A DNA stretch of 64,000 bases from Bacteroidota bacterium (GCA_023392125.1 JAEVZS010000007.1:186001-250000); one strand, 5' to 3'. Numbered from the stretch's first letter, positions 17,662-26,461 are shown. Numbers and translations are program-made. Notes: generated by a model from the letters alone, not told the origin.

Positions 17662-18582
17662 TTACAGATTCATCAGAGACTCTCTCCTTCTCATCTTCCC
17701 GGCAGGGATTCCAAACATCATTTTAAATCTCCTGCAGAAGTAGGCAGTGTCCTTATAACCTACCTCTCGGCCAATCTCCCGAATCGATTTCTTAGAAGTT
17801 CTCAATAAGTTGACAGCCATTTCCATCCTCTGATATTCGATATAATCCTGAGGATTAATCCCCGTCAGCATTTTAAAATATTGGCCGACATAATCTTCTG
17901 AGACATTGGCAACATTCGCAAGCACCTTATTTGACAGATCTCCACCCAGATTTTTCTTAATGAAAGCAAAGATATCAAGCAGCCTCGGATCTTTGAAATA
18001 TGTACTGTTAGTAGCCAGTTGCTCAACAAACAGCCTTTTCTCAAGAATATAGCGTAAAATCTCAACAACAATACGTTCCGTATTGATTTTAATTACACGA
18101 TCTTTTCCGGGAGCATCGGACAAGTCCTCTGTAACCGTTTCATGAATAATTGATGCAAGCTTAGGATTATCTGATATAATAAAAGCGGTAATATCCAGCG
18201 ACGCAAAGAAGTTAACCGAGTCAAAAACCTTTGCCTCAAAGCTTACATAGCTGTAGTTATCAATTTCATAGAAGTTGTCCGGATTGGTATTAACTCCAAA
18301 AAACTTGTCCCTGTTGTTAATCAGATCTTCATTTGTCAATCTGACAGGATTATACTTTCCGTAAGTAATTGAGCTCATTTTCCCCCCCGGAATAAACAAC
18401 ATATCCCCTTCGCTTACCTTATGTCTGTCTTCACCAAAAGAGATCTCTCCCTTATTAAGCAGAATAATACTGTTTCCGACATCATAATAGTTCTCAACAG
18501 TCAAAGGCTGAATAATGCGAATATTCTTTGAACGTAAATATCGAACTCCTAATGACTCTATAATTTTATTGTAATCTTCCAT
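17662..18582 (-). CDS. AraC-family transcriptional regulator
   Basis: A 306-residue DNA-binding regulator. Roughly the first 170 residues contain a cupin-like sensing domain (SEGDMLFIPGGK near 58-69). The C-terminal 100 residues are the two-helix-turn-helix AraC domain: VLANVANVSEDYVGQYFKML for the first and SIREIGREVGYKDTAYFCRRF for the second, followed by FGIPAGKMRR. The effector and targets are unknown. Neighbouring genes are in separate units, so context does not identify a regulon. A candidate promoter is at 18653-18683. Confidence 0.92.
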   Translation of the reverse strand: MEDYNKIIESLGVRYLRSKNIRIIQPLTVENYYDVGNSIILLNKGEISFGEDRHKVSEGDMLFIPGGKMSSITYGKYNPVRLTNEDLINNRDKFFGVNTNPDNFYEIDNYSYVSFEAKVFDSVNFFASLDITAFIISDNPKLASIIHETVTEDLSDAPGKDRVIKINTERIVVEILRYILEKRLFVEQLATNSTYFKDPRLLDIFAFIKKNLGGDLSNKVLANVANVSEDYVGQYFKMLTGINPQDYIEYQRMEMAVNLLRTSKKSIREIGREVGYKDTAYFCRRFKMMFGIPAGKMRRRESLMNL

Positions 18583-18652
18583 GAAACAGAGAATTTACAT
18601 TGGCCTTATAATATAAAAAAAATCAAAATACGATAAGACATCGGCATTTGTA

Positions 18653-18683
18653 CAAATCTAATACATAACAACAAATCTTTCAA
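18653..18683 (-). promoter_or_regulatory. Candidate promoter for the AraC-type gene
   Basis: On the minus strand, TTG at 18683-18681, a 20-base spacer and TAGATTTG (18660-18653), an exact -7 match. The leader to the ATG would be about 65 bases. Confidence 0.5.
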
Positions 18684-18754
18684 GTATTCTGACCTTTAAG
18701 TTTAATAAAACATATATTTAACATGTCATAGAAGATTAAACAAGAGTCAAGATA

Positions 18755-19897
18755 TCAATTTTTTAATAATCCACGTGATATTACTATTTTTTGTATTTCA
18801 GAAGTCCCCTCGTATATCTGCGTAATTTTAGCATCCCTCATTAGCCGCTCCACATGATACTCCTTAACATACCCGTAACCACCGTGTATCTGGACTGCCT
18901 CTACAGTGGCATCCATCGCAACCTTTGATGCATAAAGCTTGGCCATAGCCCCAGACATAGTATAATCCAGACCATGGTCTTTATGATAAGCAGCTTTTAA
19001 GCACAAAAGTCTGGCTGCATCGATTTGTGTAGCCATATCCGCAAGCTTAAACTGTATAGCCTGATGATCCGAAATCGGCTTACCAAATGACATTCTCTCT
19101 TTTGAGTATTTCAAGGCCAGCTCATAGGCACCTGAAGCAATTCCGAGCGCCTGAGACGCAATTCCGATACGACCGCCATTTAATGTACTCATAGCAAATT
19201 TGAAACCAAACCCATCTTCGCCGATACGGTTTTCCTTTGGCACTTTAACGTTTTCAAACATCAGTGAATGAGTATCCGAACCACGGATGCCAAGCTTGTT
19301 CTCTTTCGGCCCGACAACAAAACCCTCCATGCCCTTTTCAACAATAAATGCATTGATACCTTTATGCCCTTTACTTCGATCTGTTTGAGCAATTACAATA
19401 TATACAGACGCAGAACTACCATTAGTTATCCAGTTTTTAGTTCCGTTTAAAAGATAATAATCACCCTTATCCTCTGCGGTCGTCCTCTGTGAGGTAGCGT
19501 CTGAGCCAGCTTCCGGCTCAGACAGACAGAATGCTCCGATTTGTTCCCCGGAAGCAAGCCTGGTAAGGTATTTCCTTTTTTGTTCCTCTGTACCATACTT
19601 TTCAAGTCCCCAGCACACCAATGAGTTATTCACTGACATACAAACAGAAACGGACGCATCAATTTTGGAGATCTCTTCCATTGCAAGCACATACGACACA
19701 GTATCCATGCCACTTCCACCATACTCGGGACTTGTCATCATTCCCATAAAGCCCAATTCTCCAAGCTTCCGAATCTGCTCCCGCGGAAAAATCTGATGCT
19801 CATCTCGTTCAATAACCCCCGCCAGCAATTCAGCCATGGCAAAATCCCTTGCAGCATTCCGAACTGCTATTTGCTCTTCATTCAATTGGAAATTCAT
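18755..19897 (-). CDS. Acyl-CoA dehydrogenase
   Basis: A 380-residue FAD enzyme that introduces the 2,3-double bond in acyl-CoA during fatty acid or branched-chain acid breakdown. Motifs are in order: GAFCLSEPEAGSDA near residues 127-140, NGTKNWITNG near 150, the Arg-rich SKERMSFGKPISDHQ, the QIHGGYGY segment and the C-terminal IYEGTSEIQKIVISR, which carries the catalytic Glu in short- and medium-chain enzymes. Chain-length preference is not evident. It is monocistronic here. Confidence 0.94.
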   Translation of the reverse strand: MNFQLNEEQIAVRNAARDFAMAELLAGVIERDEHQIFPREQIRKLGELGFMGMMTSPEYGGSGMDTVSYVLAMEEISKIDASVSVCMSVNNSLVCWGLEKYGTEEQKRKYLTRLASGEQIGAFCLSEPEAGSDATSQRTTAEDKGDYYLLNGTKNWITNGSSASVYIVIAQTDRSKGHKGINAFIVEKGMEGFVVGPKENKLGIRGSDTHSLMFENVKVPKENRIGEDGFGFKFAMSTLNGGRIGIASQALGIASGAYELALKYSKERMSFGKPISDHQAIQFKLADMATQIDAARLLCLKAAYHKDHGLDYTMSGAMAKLYASKVAMDATVEAVQIHGGYGYVKEYHVERLMRDAKITQIYEGTSEIQKIVISRGLLKN

Positions 19898-19955
19898 ATA
19901 CTAAACAGATTTATATTCAACATGTAACCTAGTACGAGTAGCCAACGACTTTTAC

Positions 19956-19988
19956 AATAAAAAAAGGCCGTAATGCTATTACGGCCTT
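19956..19988 (-). terminator. Terminator of the panC operon
   Basis: AAGGCCGTAAT (19964-19974) pairs with ATTACGGCCTT (19978-19988) across a three-base loop. Read on the minus strand it ends in a T run, about 50 bases past the zinc-peptidase stop. Confidence 0.85.
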
Positions 19989-20040
19989 CTGCACATTTGT
20001 GTTATAAAAGACTATTTATTCCATTATTTTGACAAGGATA

Positions 20041-20727
20041 CTAATCTCTGCGTCCCATTAACAAAGAAACATAGTATAATAAGGTAGCCAACGAACCTAA
20101 TGCAGCAACCACATAGGTCATAGCTGCCCACTTCAATGCATCTTTAGAATGCGCATATTCTTCAGGCGCAGCAATATTTTTATCCTGAATCCATTTCAAG
20201 GCACGGTTGCTCGCATCAAACTCAACAGGCAGAGTAATAAAAGCGAATAATGTCGTCATTGCAAAAAGCCCGACTCCTATTGCCAGCACTGTCGGATTGC
20301 TCGTATTGGCCATTACCAGCACACCGATAAGAATAATCCACTGCATAAACGATGAAGCCACATTAACTACCGGCACAAGAGCCGAACGCATCTTCAGCCA
20401 TGTATAAGCATCTGCATGTTGTACAGCATGCCCACATTCATGCGCGGCTACCGCAGCAGCAGCAGCATTTCTCCCATAATATACTTCACGACTCAGATTG
20501 ACTGTCTTGCTCATCGGATTATAATGATCTGTAAGCTGCCCGTCAACAGACATGATCTGAACATCATATATACCATTGTCTCTCAGCATCTTTTCAGCAA
20601 TTTCGGCACCGCTCAGATTGGCACGAATTGGTGTTTGTGAGTATTTCGCAAATTTACTTTTCAACCTTGCACTTACCGCAAGACTTATCAGCATAAAGAT
20701 AATACCGATCAGATATGCACCCATCAT
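20041..20727 (-). CDS. Membrane zinc metallopeptidase, YugP-like
   Basis: A 228-residue integral membrane protein with hydrophobic segments at the N-terminus, near residues 120-165 and near the C-terminus. The zinc-binding HExxH motif is present as AAHECGHAVQHADAY near residues 95-110, the hallmark of the YugP (Zn_peptidase_2) family. Its substrate is unknown. It is the last gene of the panC operon, 13 bases after the heptose-phosphate adenylyltransferase, with a terminator downstream. Two adjacent ATGs occur at the start; either could be used. Confidence 0.88.
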   Translation of the reverse strand: MMGAYLIGIIFMLISLAVSARLKSKFAKYSQTPIRANLSGAEIAEKMLRDNGIYDVQIMSVDGQLTDHYNPMSKTVNLSREVYYGRNAAAAAVAAHECGHAVQHADAYTWLKMRSALVPVVNVASSFMQWIILIGVLVMANTSNPTVLAIGVGLFAMTTLFAFITLPVEFDASNRALKWIQDKNIAAPEEYAHSKDALKWAAMTYVVAALGSLATLLYYVSLLMGRRD

Positions 20728-20740
20728 AGTCGTAAAATAG

Positions 20741-21220
20741 TTATTTGTTCTTTTTAATAGTAGAAAGTATATTCGTAGTGCTTACACCAGGAACAAGCGG
20801 TATTGTTTCGACACTACCACCATTTGCGATAACAAATTTCGCACCAATTATATTCTCAATTGTATAATCATTCCCTTTTATCAGGACATCCGGACAAACT
20901 GCTTCAATAAGATTGGCAGGTGTATCCTCCTCAAAAAGAACTACAGCATCTACAAACTGAAGGGCCGCCAGTACCCGGGCTCTCGCATATTCATTATTTA
21001 CCGGTCTCTCTGGACCTTTCAGTCTTTTGACCGAGCTATCCGTATTCAAGCCAACAATAAGCCTGCTGCCTTTAGCAGCCGCCTGCTCAAGATAATCAAC
21101 ATGGCCAAGATGCAATATATCAAAGCAGCCGTTTGTAAAGACAATCTTACCTTCTTCTCTCCAACGGTTTACCAGTGTCTGCAACTGGCCTAGGTCGCAA
21201 ATTTTATCAGATGTTTTCAT
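20741..21220 (-). CDS. rfaE2: D-glycero-beta-D-manno-heptose 1-phosphate adenylyltransferase (RfaE2/HldE domain II)
   Basis: A 159-residue nucleotidyltransferase of the cytidylyltransferase-like fold. The N-terminal FTNGCFDILHLGHVDYL contains the HxGH-type nucleotide site (residues about 28-44), and VGLNTDSSVKRLKG plus VLIKGNDYT follow. This is the stand-alone equivalent of the C-terminal domain of E. coli HldE, which makes ADP-heptose for lipopolysaccharide cores. No kinase partner (RfaE1) is nearby. Its ATG overlaps the flippase stop by one base (TAATG at 21220), indicating coupling. Confidence 0.9.
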   Translation of the reverse strand: MKTSDKICDLGQLQTLVNRWREEGKIVFTNGCFDILHLGHVDYLEQAAAKGSRLIVGLNTDSSVKRLKGPERPVNNEYARARVLAALQFVDAVVLFEEDTPANLIEAVCPDVLIKGNDYTIENIIGAKFVIANGGSVETIPLVPGVSTTNILSTIKKNK

Positions 21221-22245
21221 TACTCAACAACCACATTGATCTTTTGTCTCTTCTTTTTCCCAATTATAAAGGATGCAAATAAGCTAAGAAGTCCGACCGT
21301 TACTATAAACAACAGCTGACTGGAATGAACCAGTGTTGCATACAAACGCCCCTGCTCCAACGTAAGTCCGTAAAGCAGCAAGCCATTCATGATGATCCAA
21401 TGATATGAACCGATTCCACCCGGAGAAGGAGCTGCCATCCCGATCCCGCCAAGAACTAAGACAGCGAGTCCGGCACTTATTCCAAGATGTCCGGTATCCG
21501 GAAGTGCAAAAAACATCACATAGGACATGTAGAAATAACAAACCCAGATAACGATAGTAGATATGATAAACTCTTTTTTCTTTTTAAGCTTCCTGAAACT
21601 TAATACTCCCTGCAACAACCCGGTGACAAAAACATATATTTTCTGGTACAGAGCAGTATGATAATATTTTTTCATTATAAAGCGAATAAGCAGGTATGCC
21701 AAACCCGCTCCGAGAATAAGAAACACAAATCCTGCTGCTATCACTATGTATATCCCGGCGCCTCCGCTAAACTTTGCTCCGAGCATTCCAAGGACAAAAT
21801 CACTCAGACGATCCATTTCAATCAGAAGCGCTGCAGAAAGAATAACAATCAGAGAAAGTAAGTCGAACACTCTTTCTGTAATAACTGTACCAAAAGACTT
21901 ACTAACAGGTACATCATCGGTTCTGTGCAGTATGGCACAGCGACTCACTTCCCCCATCCGGGGTAACAGGGTATTCGCAAGATAACCTACCATTACGGCA
22001 AAAAAAGAATTACGTATTCCGGGAGATATACTGACCGGCTCCATTAGCAGGTTCCACCGGTATGCTCTTGCGCCATGACTTATAAGCGTAAATATAAAAG
22101 ACAATAATACCCAGCTATACTCAGCTTCCTTTATCTCCTGATAAAGGAGCGCAATATTGGTATCTTTATATACATACCAAAGCAATCCTGCGCCAAGAGC
22201 GAATGAAACAGCATATTTAACAAAAGCTTTTAACCAGTTTTGCAT
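21220..22245 (-). CDS. Flippase-like integral membrane protein (UPF0104 / LPG-synthase TM-like)
   Basis: A 341-residue polytopic protein with about eight hydrophobic segments, starting with FALGAGLLWYVYKD near residue 15. Motifs ANTLLPRMGEVSRC near residues 92-105 and a late AAPSPGGIGSYHW near 270 are those of the lysylphosphatidylglycerol-synthase transmembrane region family. Members without the catalytic aminoacyl-transferase domain, as here, are thought to move lipids or lipid-linked intermediates. Substrate unknown. It lies between panD (8-base gap) and rfaE2 (1-base overlap), which hints at an envelope role shared with the heptose enzyme. Confidence 0.85.
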   Translation of the reverse strand: MQNWLKAFVKYAVSFALGAGLLWYVYKDTNIALLYQEIKEAEYSWVLLSFIFTLISHGARAYRWNLLMEPVSISPGIRNSFFAVMVGYLANTLLPRMGEVSRCAILHRTDDVPVSKSFGTVITERVFDLLSLIVILSAALLIEMDRLSDFVLGMLGAKFSGGAGIYIVIAAGFVFLILGAGLAYLLIRFIMKKYYHTALYQKIYVFVTGLLQGVLSFRKLKKKKEFIISTIVIWVCYFYMSYVMFFALPDTGHLGISAGLAVLVLGGIGMAAPSPGGIGSYHWIIMNGLLLYGLTLEQGRLYATLVHSSQLLFIVTVGLLSLFASFIIGKKKRQKINVVVE

Positions 22246-22253
22246 TGATAGTG

Positions 22254-22601
22254 TTATATCAGACGATTATCCTGATCAGGAAATATCACAGTTGGTTTCC
22301 ATTCCTTGGCATCTTCAATATCCATCGATGCATAAGAAATAACGATTACAACATCTCCGACCTGTACTTTTCTTGCAGCAGGACCATTCAGACAAATTGT
22401 GCCGGAATTACGTGCTCCTCTAATAACGTAGGTTTCAAAGCGTTCTCCGTTATTAATATTTACAATCTGCACTTTTTCATGCTCAAGAATACTAGCAGCC
22501 TCCATCAGAGCTTCATCGATAGTTATACTACCAACATAGTGAAGCTCAGCCTGAGTTACTTTTACCCTATGTATTTTAGATTTTAAGATCTGGATCTGCA
22601 T
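22254..22601 (-). CDS. panD: Aspartate 1-decarboxylase
   Basis: PanD decarboxylates aspartate to beta-alanine for pantothenate and CoA. It is a 115-residue pyruvoyl enzyme; the self-cleavage site Gly-Ser is visible as HYVGSITID near residues 21-29, with Ser25 expected to form the pyruvoyl group. The conserved ICLNGPAARKVQVGD follows. I chose the ATG at 22601; the codon before it is an in-frame TTG and would add one residue. It follows panC by 38 bases, so both branches of pantothenate synthesis are co-expressed. Confidence 0.96.
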   Translation of the reverse strand: MQIQILKSKIHRVKVTQAELHYVGSITIDEALMEAASILEHEKVQIVNINNGERFETYVIRGARNSGTICLNGPAARKVQVGDVVIVISYASMDIEDAKEWKPTVIFPDQDNRLI

Positions 22602-22639
22602 CAATTTCTACTTACTTCCCAAATGTACTTTATACAAAA

Positions 22640-23488
22640 CTAAGAAATAATAATAATATTATCGATAAGTCTCACCCCGTCGAGGAATGCAGCAATACAT
22701 AAAGCATATCTTCTACCCTGCTGAACATCTGATACCGGCCATAAAGTTTCCTCATCCACAATTTCAAAGTATTCAAGCTCAATGGGAGAAAACTTTCCTA
22801 TAAAATCCCCTACCTTCTTTTTAACTTTTTCAGGACCATCTCCAAACTGGAGCAGATCTCCGGCATAATTAAGAGCGGCAAACAATTTAGCAGCAAGAAG
22901 CCTTGACTCCTGAGAAAGGCGAGCATTACGGCTTGACATAGCCAGACCGCTATCCTCTCTTATAACCGGACACATAACCAGCTCTACAGGAACTCCCAAC
23001 TGCTTTGTCATTGATTCTACAACCTTGAACTGCTGAAGGTCTTTTTGCCCAAAATATGCCTGATCAGGCCGGACCAGCCGGAAAAAATGATGTACAATCC
23101 GCATAACTCCCTCAAAATGTCCTGGCCGATGCGCACCCTCCATTACCGTATTCAGATTTCCCAATGTAACCTTCACTGTCTCCATCCTTGCATAAACTTC
23201 CTCTTCTCCCGGTATAAACAAGATATCACATTGCGCTTCTTTAAGCATTTCAATATCTTTTTCCGGAGTCTTGGGGTATTTAAGAAAATCATCCGCATTA
23301 TTAAACTGAATCCGGTTTACAAAAATAGTCCCTACAACGATATCGTTATCCAGCTTTGCACGGCGGAATAGGGAGACGTGCCCTTCATGTAAAGCGCCCA
23401 TTGTAGGCACAAGGCCAATCCTTTTTCCTTTCGAGCGGTAAGCTTCAAGCTCAATACCCAGTTCATTTATAGTTGTTACAATCTTCAT
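22640..23488 (-). CDS. panC: Pantothenate synthetase (pantoate--beta-alanine ligase)
   Basis: A 282-residue ligase that joins pantoate and beta-alanine using ATP. The ATP-binding GLVPTMGALHEGH is near residues 25-37, the second signature AYFGQKDLQQF near 145-155, and SSRNARLS near 184. The otherwise highly conserved FVNPxQF motif reads FVNRIQF (about residues 57-63): the Gln is kept but the Pro is Arg. It is the first gene of the operon with panD, a flippase, rfaE2 and a zinc peptidase. It diverges from the GT5-like gene. Confidence 0.95.
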   Translation of the reverse strand: MKIVTTINELGIELEAYRSKGKRIGLVPTMGALHEGHVSLFRRAKLDNDIVVGTIFVNRIQFNNADDFLKYPKTPEKDIEMLKEAQCDILFIPGEEEVYARMETVKVTLGNLNTVMEGAHRPGHFEGVMRIVHHFFRLVRPDQAYFGQKDLQQFKVVESMTKQLGVPVELVMCPVIREDSGLAMSSRNARLSQESRLLAAKLFAALNYAGDLLQFGDGPEKVKKKVGDFIGKFSPIELEYFEIVDEETLWPVSDVQQGRRYALCIAAFLDGVRLIDNIIIIS

Positions 23489-23548
23489 AAGTCTACGCTA
23501 CACCCACGGAGAGCCGGGCGGGAAAATAACGGTATGATTGTAATTTTC

Positions 23549-23580
23549 CTTGAAAAATCAGAAATTTTTTTTTATTTTTG
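23549..23580 (+). promoter_or_regulatory. Bacteroidota-type promoter for the GT5-like gene
   Basis: TTG at 23550-23552, a 20-base spacer and TATTTTTG at 23573-23580. It lies inside an in-frame 5' extension of the downstream reading frame and so supports the start at 23627 instead of one further upstream. Confidence 0.65.
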
Positions 23581-23626
23581 TATGCCCATACTACGCTTTT
23601 GTTTGAAACAACCAAAAAATGCTGAT

Positions 23627-24439
23627 ATGTCAAAACTAAAAATTCTTTATGTAGCCAGTGAAATCAACCCTTTTCTTCAAACCTCCGAGGTTGCGAATTT
23701 CGTAAGAAAGCTACCTGAAGCAATGCAGGAAAGAGGAATGGAAATCAGAATCCTGGTTCCAAGATTTGGCTTAATCAATGAACGAAAAAACAGGTTGCAT
23801 GAAGTAGTTAGATTATCAGGTATAAATATCTCAGTAGGCGATGAGGAGAAACCACTCATAATCAAGGTTGCTTCCATACCCAATGCGAAACTCCAGGTTT
23901 ATTTTATTGACAATGAAGACTATTTTCAGAGAAAGTCCGTATTTCTTGACAAAGACAATAAATTCTATTCCGACAATGATGAAAGAGCAATCTTCTTTTG
24001 CAAAGGAGTATTGGAAACTGTAAAAAAACTGGGTTGGTCACCTGACATAGTGCACTGCAATGACTGGATGACAAGCCTGATCCCTTTATACCTGAAAACC
24101 AGATACAAAAAAGATCCGATATTTAAAGATTCAAAATCTGTTTTTACTGTTTACAACAATTACTTTACTCATAAATTTTCAGGTGACCTTTTGGGTAAGG
24201 TAAAAATGCTGGACATTGAAGACTCTATGCTGAAACACCTGGAATCAGGAGATTTTGAAGGCTTCGTAAGGATAGGCGCTGAATATGCTGACGCTGTTAT
24301 TTCCGGTGACAGCGATTATGATGAAAGCGTACAGGCACTGATTACAACCCTTGGCAAAACCACCAAGATTAACTCGTTTAAAGAGCACGACAACTATCTG
24401 GATGCCCATTTTAATCTGTACACAGAACTTACAAATTAA
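23627..24439 (+). CDS. Short GT5-like protein (glycogen/starch synthase N-domain only)
   Basis: A 270-residue protein resembling the N-terminal Rossmann domain of GT5 glycogen synthases: KILYVASEINPF at the start, RILVPRFG near residue 45 and DIVHCNDWMTSLIPLYLK near 140-158. It differs in two ways. The KxGGL donor-site motif is replaced by QTSEV (about residues 16-20), and the whole C-terminal GT1-like domain is missing. A strong terminator follows directly, so this is not a frameshifted longer gene. The ATG at 23627 matches GT5 N-termini and has a promoter just upstream. Similar short proteins beside panC occur in other Bacteroidota as I recall. It may be non-catalytic or regulatory; true glycogen synthase activity is doubtful. 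Confidence 0.8.
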   Translation: MSKLKILYVASEINPFLQTSEVANFVRKLPEAMQERGMEIRILVPRFGLINERKNRLHEVVRLSGINISVGDEEKPLIIKVASIPNAKLQVYFIDNEDYFQRKSVFLDKDNKFYSDNDERAIFFCKGVLETVKKLGWSPDIVHCNDWMTSLIPLYLKTRYKKDPIFKDSKSVFTVYNNYFTHKFSGDLLGKVKMLDIEDSMLKHLESGDFEGFVRIGAEYADAVISGDSDYDESVQALITTLGKTTKINSFKEHDNYLDAHFNLYTELTN

Positions 24440-24457
24440 GAAGTTAAGACAGTCAAT

Positions 24458-24501
24458 TTACAAAGAAAGAGGGGCCTGAAACGGCCCTTTTTTCTTTGTA
24501 A
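24458..24501 (+). terminator. Terminator after the GT5-like gene
   Basis: A long stem pairs TTACAAAGAAA with TTTCTTTGTAA around a GGGGCC / GGCCC core and ends in a T-rich 3' arm. Confidence 0.88.
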
Positions 24502-24508
24502 ATATTAT

Positions 24509-24540
24509 TTTGAAAAAAAAATCGTTTTTGATTAACATTG
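24509..24540 (+). promoter_or_regulatory. Candidate glmS promoter
   Basis: TTTG at 24509-24512, a 20-base spacer and TAACATTG at 24533-24540, one mismatch from TAnnTTTG. The leader would be only about 15 bases, so no glmS riboswitch or ribozyme can fit between the terminator and the gene. Confidence 0.5.
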
Positions 24541-24560
24541 ACAAATAATCTAATATCTAT

Positions 24561-26396
24561 ATGTGTGGAATTGTAGCGTACCTGGGACATCAGGAAGCCG
24601 CCCCGATTATTATCAAAGGCTTAAAAAGACTGGAATATCGGGGGTACGATAGCGCAGGAATCGCCCTACTAAACGGAGATCTTAACGTTTACAAAAAGAA
24701 AGGGAAAGTTGCCGATCTTGAAGACTTTATTGGACGGCAAGAGCTCCATTCAACAATTGGTATCGGGCATACCCGCTGGGCCACGCATGGAGAGCCAAGC
24801 GACCGAAATGCTCACCCTCACTACTCTAACAATAAAGATCTGGCAATTATTCACAACGGAATAATTGAAAATTATGCTGCCTTAAAAGCCGATTTAATTA
24901 AAAGAGGACATACATTTCAGAGCGATACTGATTCTGAAGTTTTCATTCATTTTATTGAAGATATACAGGCCCATGAGAACTGCTCACTTGAAAAAGCTGT
25001 GCGAATCGCTTTATCCAAAGTTGTTGGAGCATATGCAATCGTTATTCTGTCAAAAGAGAATCCCCGCCAGTTAATTGCTGCAAGAAAAGGCAGCCCGCTT
25101 GTACTTGGCCTGGGGCACAATGAGTTCTTTCTTGCATCTGACGCAACACCAATCATCGAATATACTGATCAGGTTGTATATCTCAATGATCAGGAAATTG
25201 TAATTGTAAATGATGAAGGCTTTTGCATCAAGACCATTGATGACGAAATAACCACTCCTTATATTCAGAAGCTGGATATGGAACTGGAAGCCATCGAAAA
25301 AGGTGGATTTGAGCATTTTATGCTTAAGGAAATTATGCTCCAGGGAACCTCTATCACTGAATGTCTCAGAGGGAGGGTAAACTCAACCGAAAACAGGCTA
25401 AAACTGGGTGGTATTAATCAATATTACAATCGCCTGCTGAATGCCAAAAGAATTATTATTATAGGATGCGGAACCTCCTGGCATGCTGGCATGGTAGCAG
25501 AATACCTGTTCGAAGATCTAGCCAGAATTCCGGTAGAGGTAGAGTATGCTTCCGAATTCAGATACAGAAACCCTGTTATCCACGAAGGAGATATTGTTAT
25601 TGCAATTTCACAATCCGGGGAAACCGCAGATACACTTGCTGCAATAGAATTGGCAAAATCAAAAGGAGCGATCATTTTCGGTGTTTGTAATGTTGTAGGC
25701 TCGTCCATTGCAAGAGCCACTCACGAAGGTGCCTACCTTCATACCGGACCGGAGATTGGTGTAGCTAGTACCAAGGCATTTACAGGACAAGTAACCGTGC
25801 TCGCTATGATGGCTATCATGGTAGGCTATACCAATGGACATATCAGCGAGAGTAAATACAGAAAACTCCTGCTTGATCTGGAGATGATTCCCGAGAAAAT
25901 AAACAAGATATTAAAGTCAAACGACCTGATTAAAGAGATTGCAGAAACTTTTAAACAGGCCCGCAACTTTCTTTACCTCGGTCGTGGCTATAATTTTCCT
26001 GTAGCACTCGAAGGAGCCCTGAAGCTGAAAGAGATATCCTACATCCATGCAGAAGGTTATCCGGCTGCAGAAATGAAACATGGCCCTATTGCGCTGATTG
26101 ATGACGAAATGCCGGTAGTATTTCTTGCCACAAAAGACCCTTCATATGAAAAAATTGTATCAAACATAGAAGAAGTGAGAGCAAGGAAGGGGCGTGTAAT
26201 AGCAGTGGTAAATGAAGGTGATACCGAAGTTCGCCAGCTGGCAGAATTCGTTATAGAAATTCCGGCGACCAACGAAGTTCTCCAACCATTGCTTTCTGTT
26301 GTTCCGCTTCAGTTGCTGGCCTACCACATTGCCGTACTCAGAGGGTGCAATGTTGATCAGCCAAGAAATCTTGCAAAATCCGTCACTGTAGAATAA
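24561..26396 (+). CDS. glmS: Glutamine--fructose-6-phosphate aminotransferase (isomerizing)
   Basis: A 611-residue enzyme making glucosamine-6-phosphate, the entry step to UDP-GlcNAc, peptidoglycan and lipopolysaccharide. Cys2 of MCGIVAYLG is the N-terminal nucleophile of the glutaminase domain; RWATHGEPSDRNAHPH and NGIIENY follow. Two SIS sugar-isomerase domains are seen, with CGTSWHAG near residue 303, ISQSGETADT near 350 and the C-terminal LAKSVTVE, which contributes to the active site. Full length. No glmS ribozyme-sized leader is present, so control must be elsewhere. Confidence 0.98.
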   Translation: MCGIVAYLGHQEAAPIIIKGLKRLEYRGYDSAGIALLNGDLNVYKKKGKVADLEDFIGRQELHSTIGIGHTRWATHGEPSDRNAHPHYSNNKDLAIIHNGIIENYAALKADLIKRGHTFQSDTDSEVFIHFIEDIQAHENCSLEKAVRIALSKVVGAYAIVILSKENPRQLIAARKGSPLVLGLGHNEFFLASDATPIIEYTDQVVYLNDQEIVIVNDEGFCIKTIDDEITTPYIQKLDMELEAIEKGGFEHFMLKEIMLQGTSITECLRGRVNSTENRLKLGGINQYYNRLLNAKRIIIIGCGTSWHAGMVAEYLFEDLARIPVEVEYASEFRYRNPVIHEGDIVIAISQSGETADTLAAIELAKSKGAIIFGVCNVVGSSIARATHEGAYLHTGPEIGVASTKAFTGQVTVLAMMAIMVGYTNGHISESKYRKLLLDLEMIPEKINKILKSNDLIKEIAETFKQARNFLYLGRGYNFPVALEGALKLKEISYIHAEGYPAAEMKHGPIALIDDEMPVVFLATKDPSYEKIVSNIEEVRARKGRVIAVVNEGDTEVRQLAEFVIEIPATNEVLQPLLSVVPLQLLAYHIAVLRGCNVDQPRNLAKSVTVE

Positions 26397-26418
26397 GATT
26401 CAGAATATTCTCTTCTCC

Positions 26419-26461
26419 AAAAGGCTTTGATTTATTTTATACCTGAATCAAAGCCTTTTTT
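26419..26461. terminator. Bidirectional terminator between glmS and glycerate kinase
   Basis: AAAAGGCTTTGATT and its complement form a 14-bp stem (26419-26432 with 26446-26459) with A- and T-rich flanks. It overlaps the last codons of the glycerate kinase gene on the other strand. Confidence 0.88.

Noticed and set aside
23534..23626. Longer N-terminus for the GT5-like protein
   Set aside because: The 31-residue extension has no family similarity and overlaps a good promoter; the ATG at 23627 begins the conserved domain.
23627..24439. Frameshifted or truncated pseudogene of glycogen synthase
   Set aside because: A strong terminator follows within 20 bases and no GT1-like sequence is found downstream in any frame.
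24502..24560. glmS ribozyme or riboswitch
   Set aside because: Fewer than 60 bases separate the preceding terminator from the glmS start, too short for the ribozyme.
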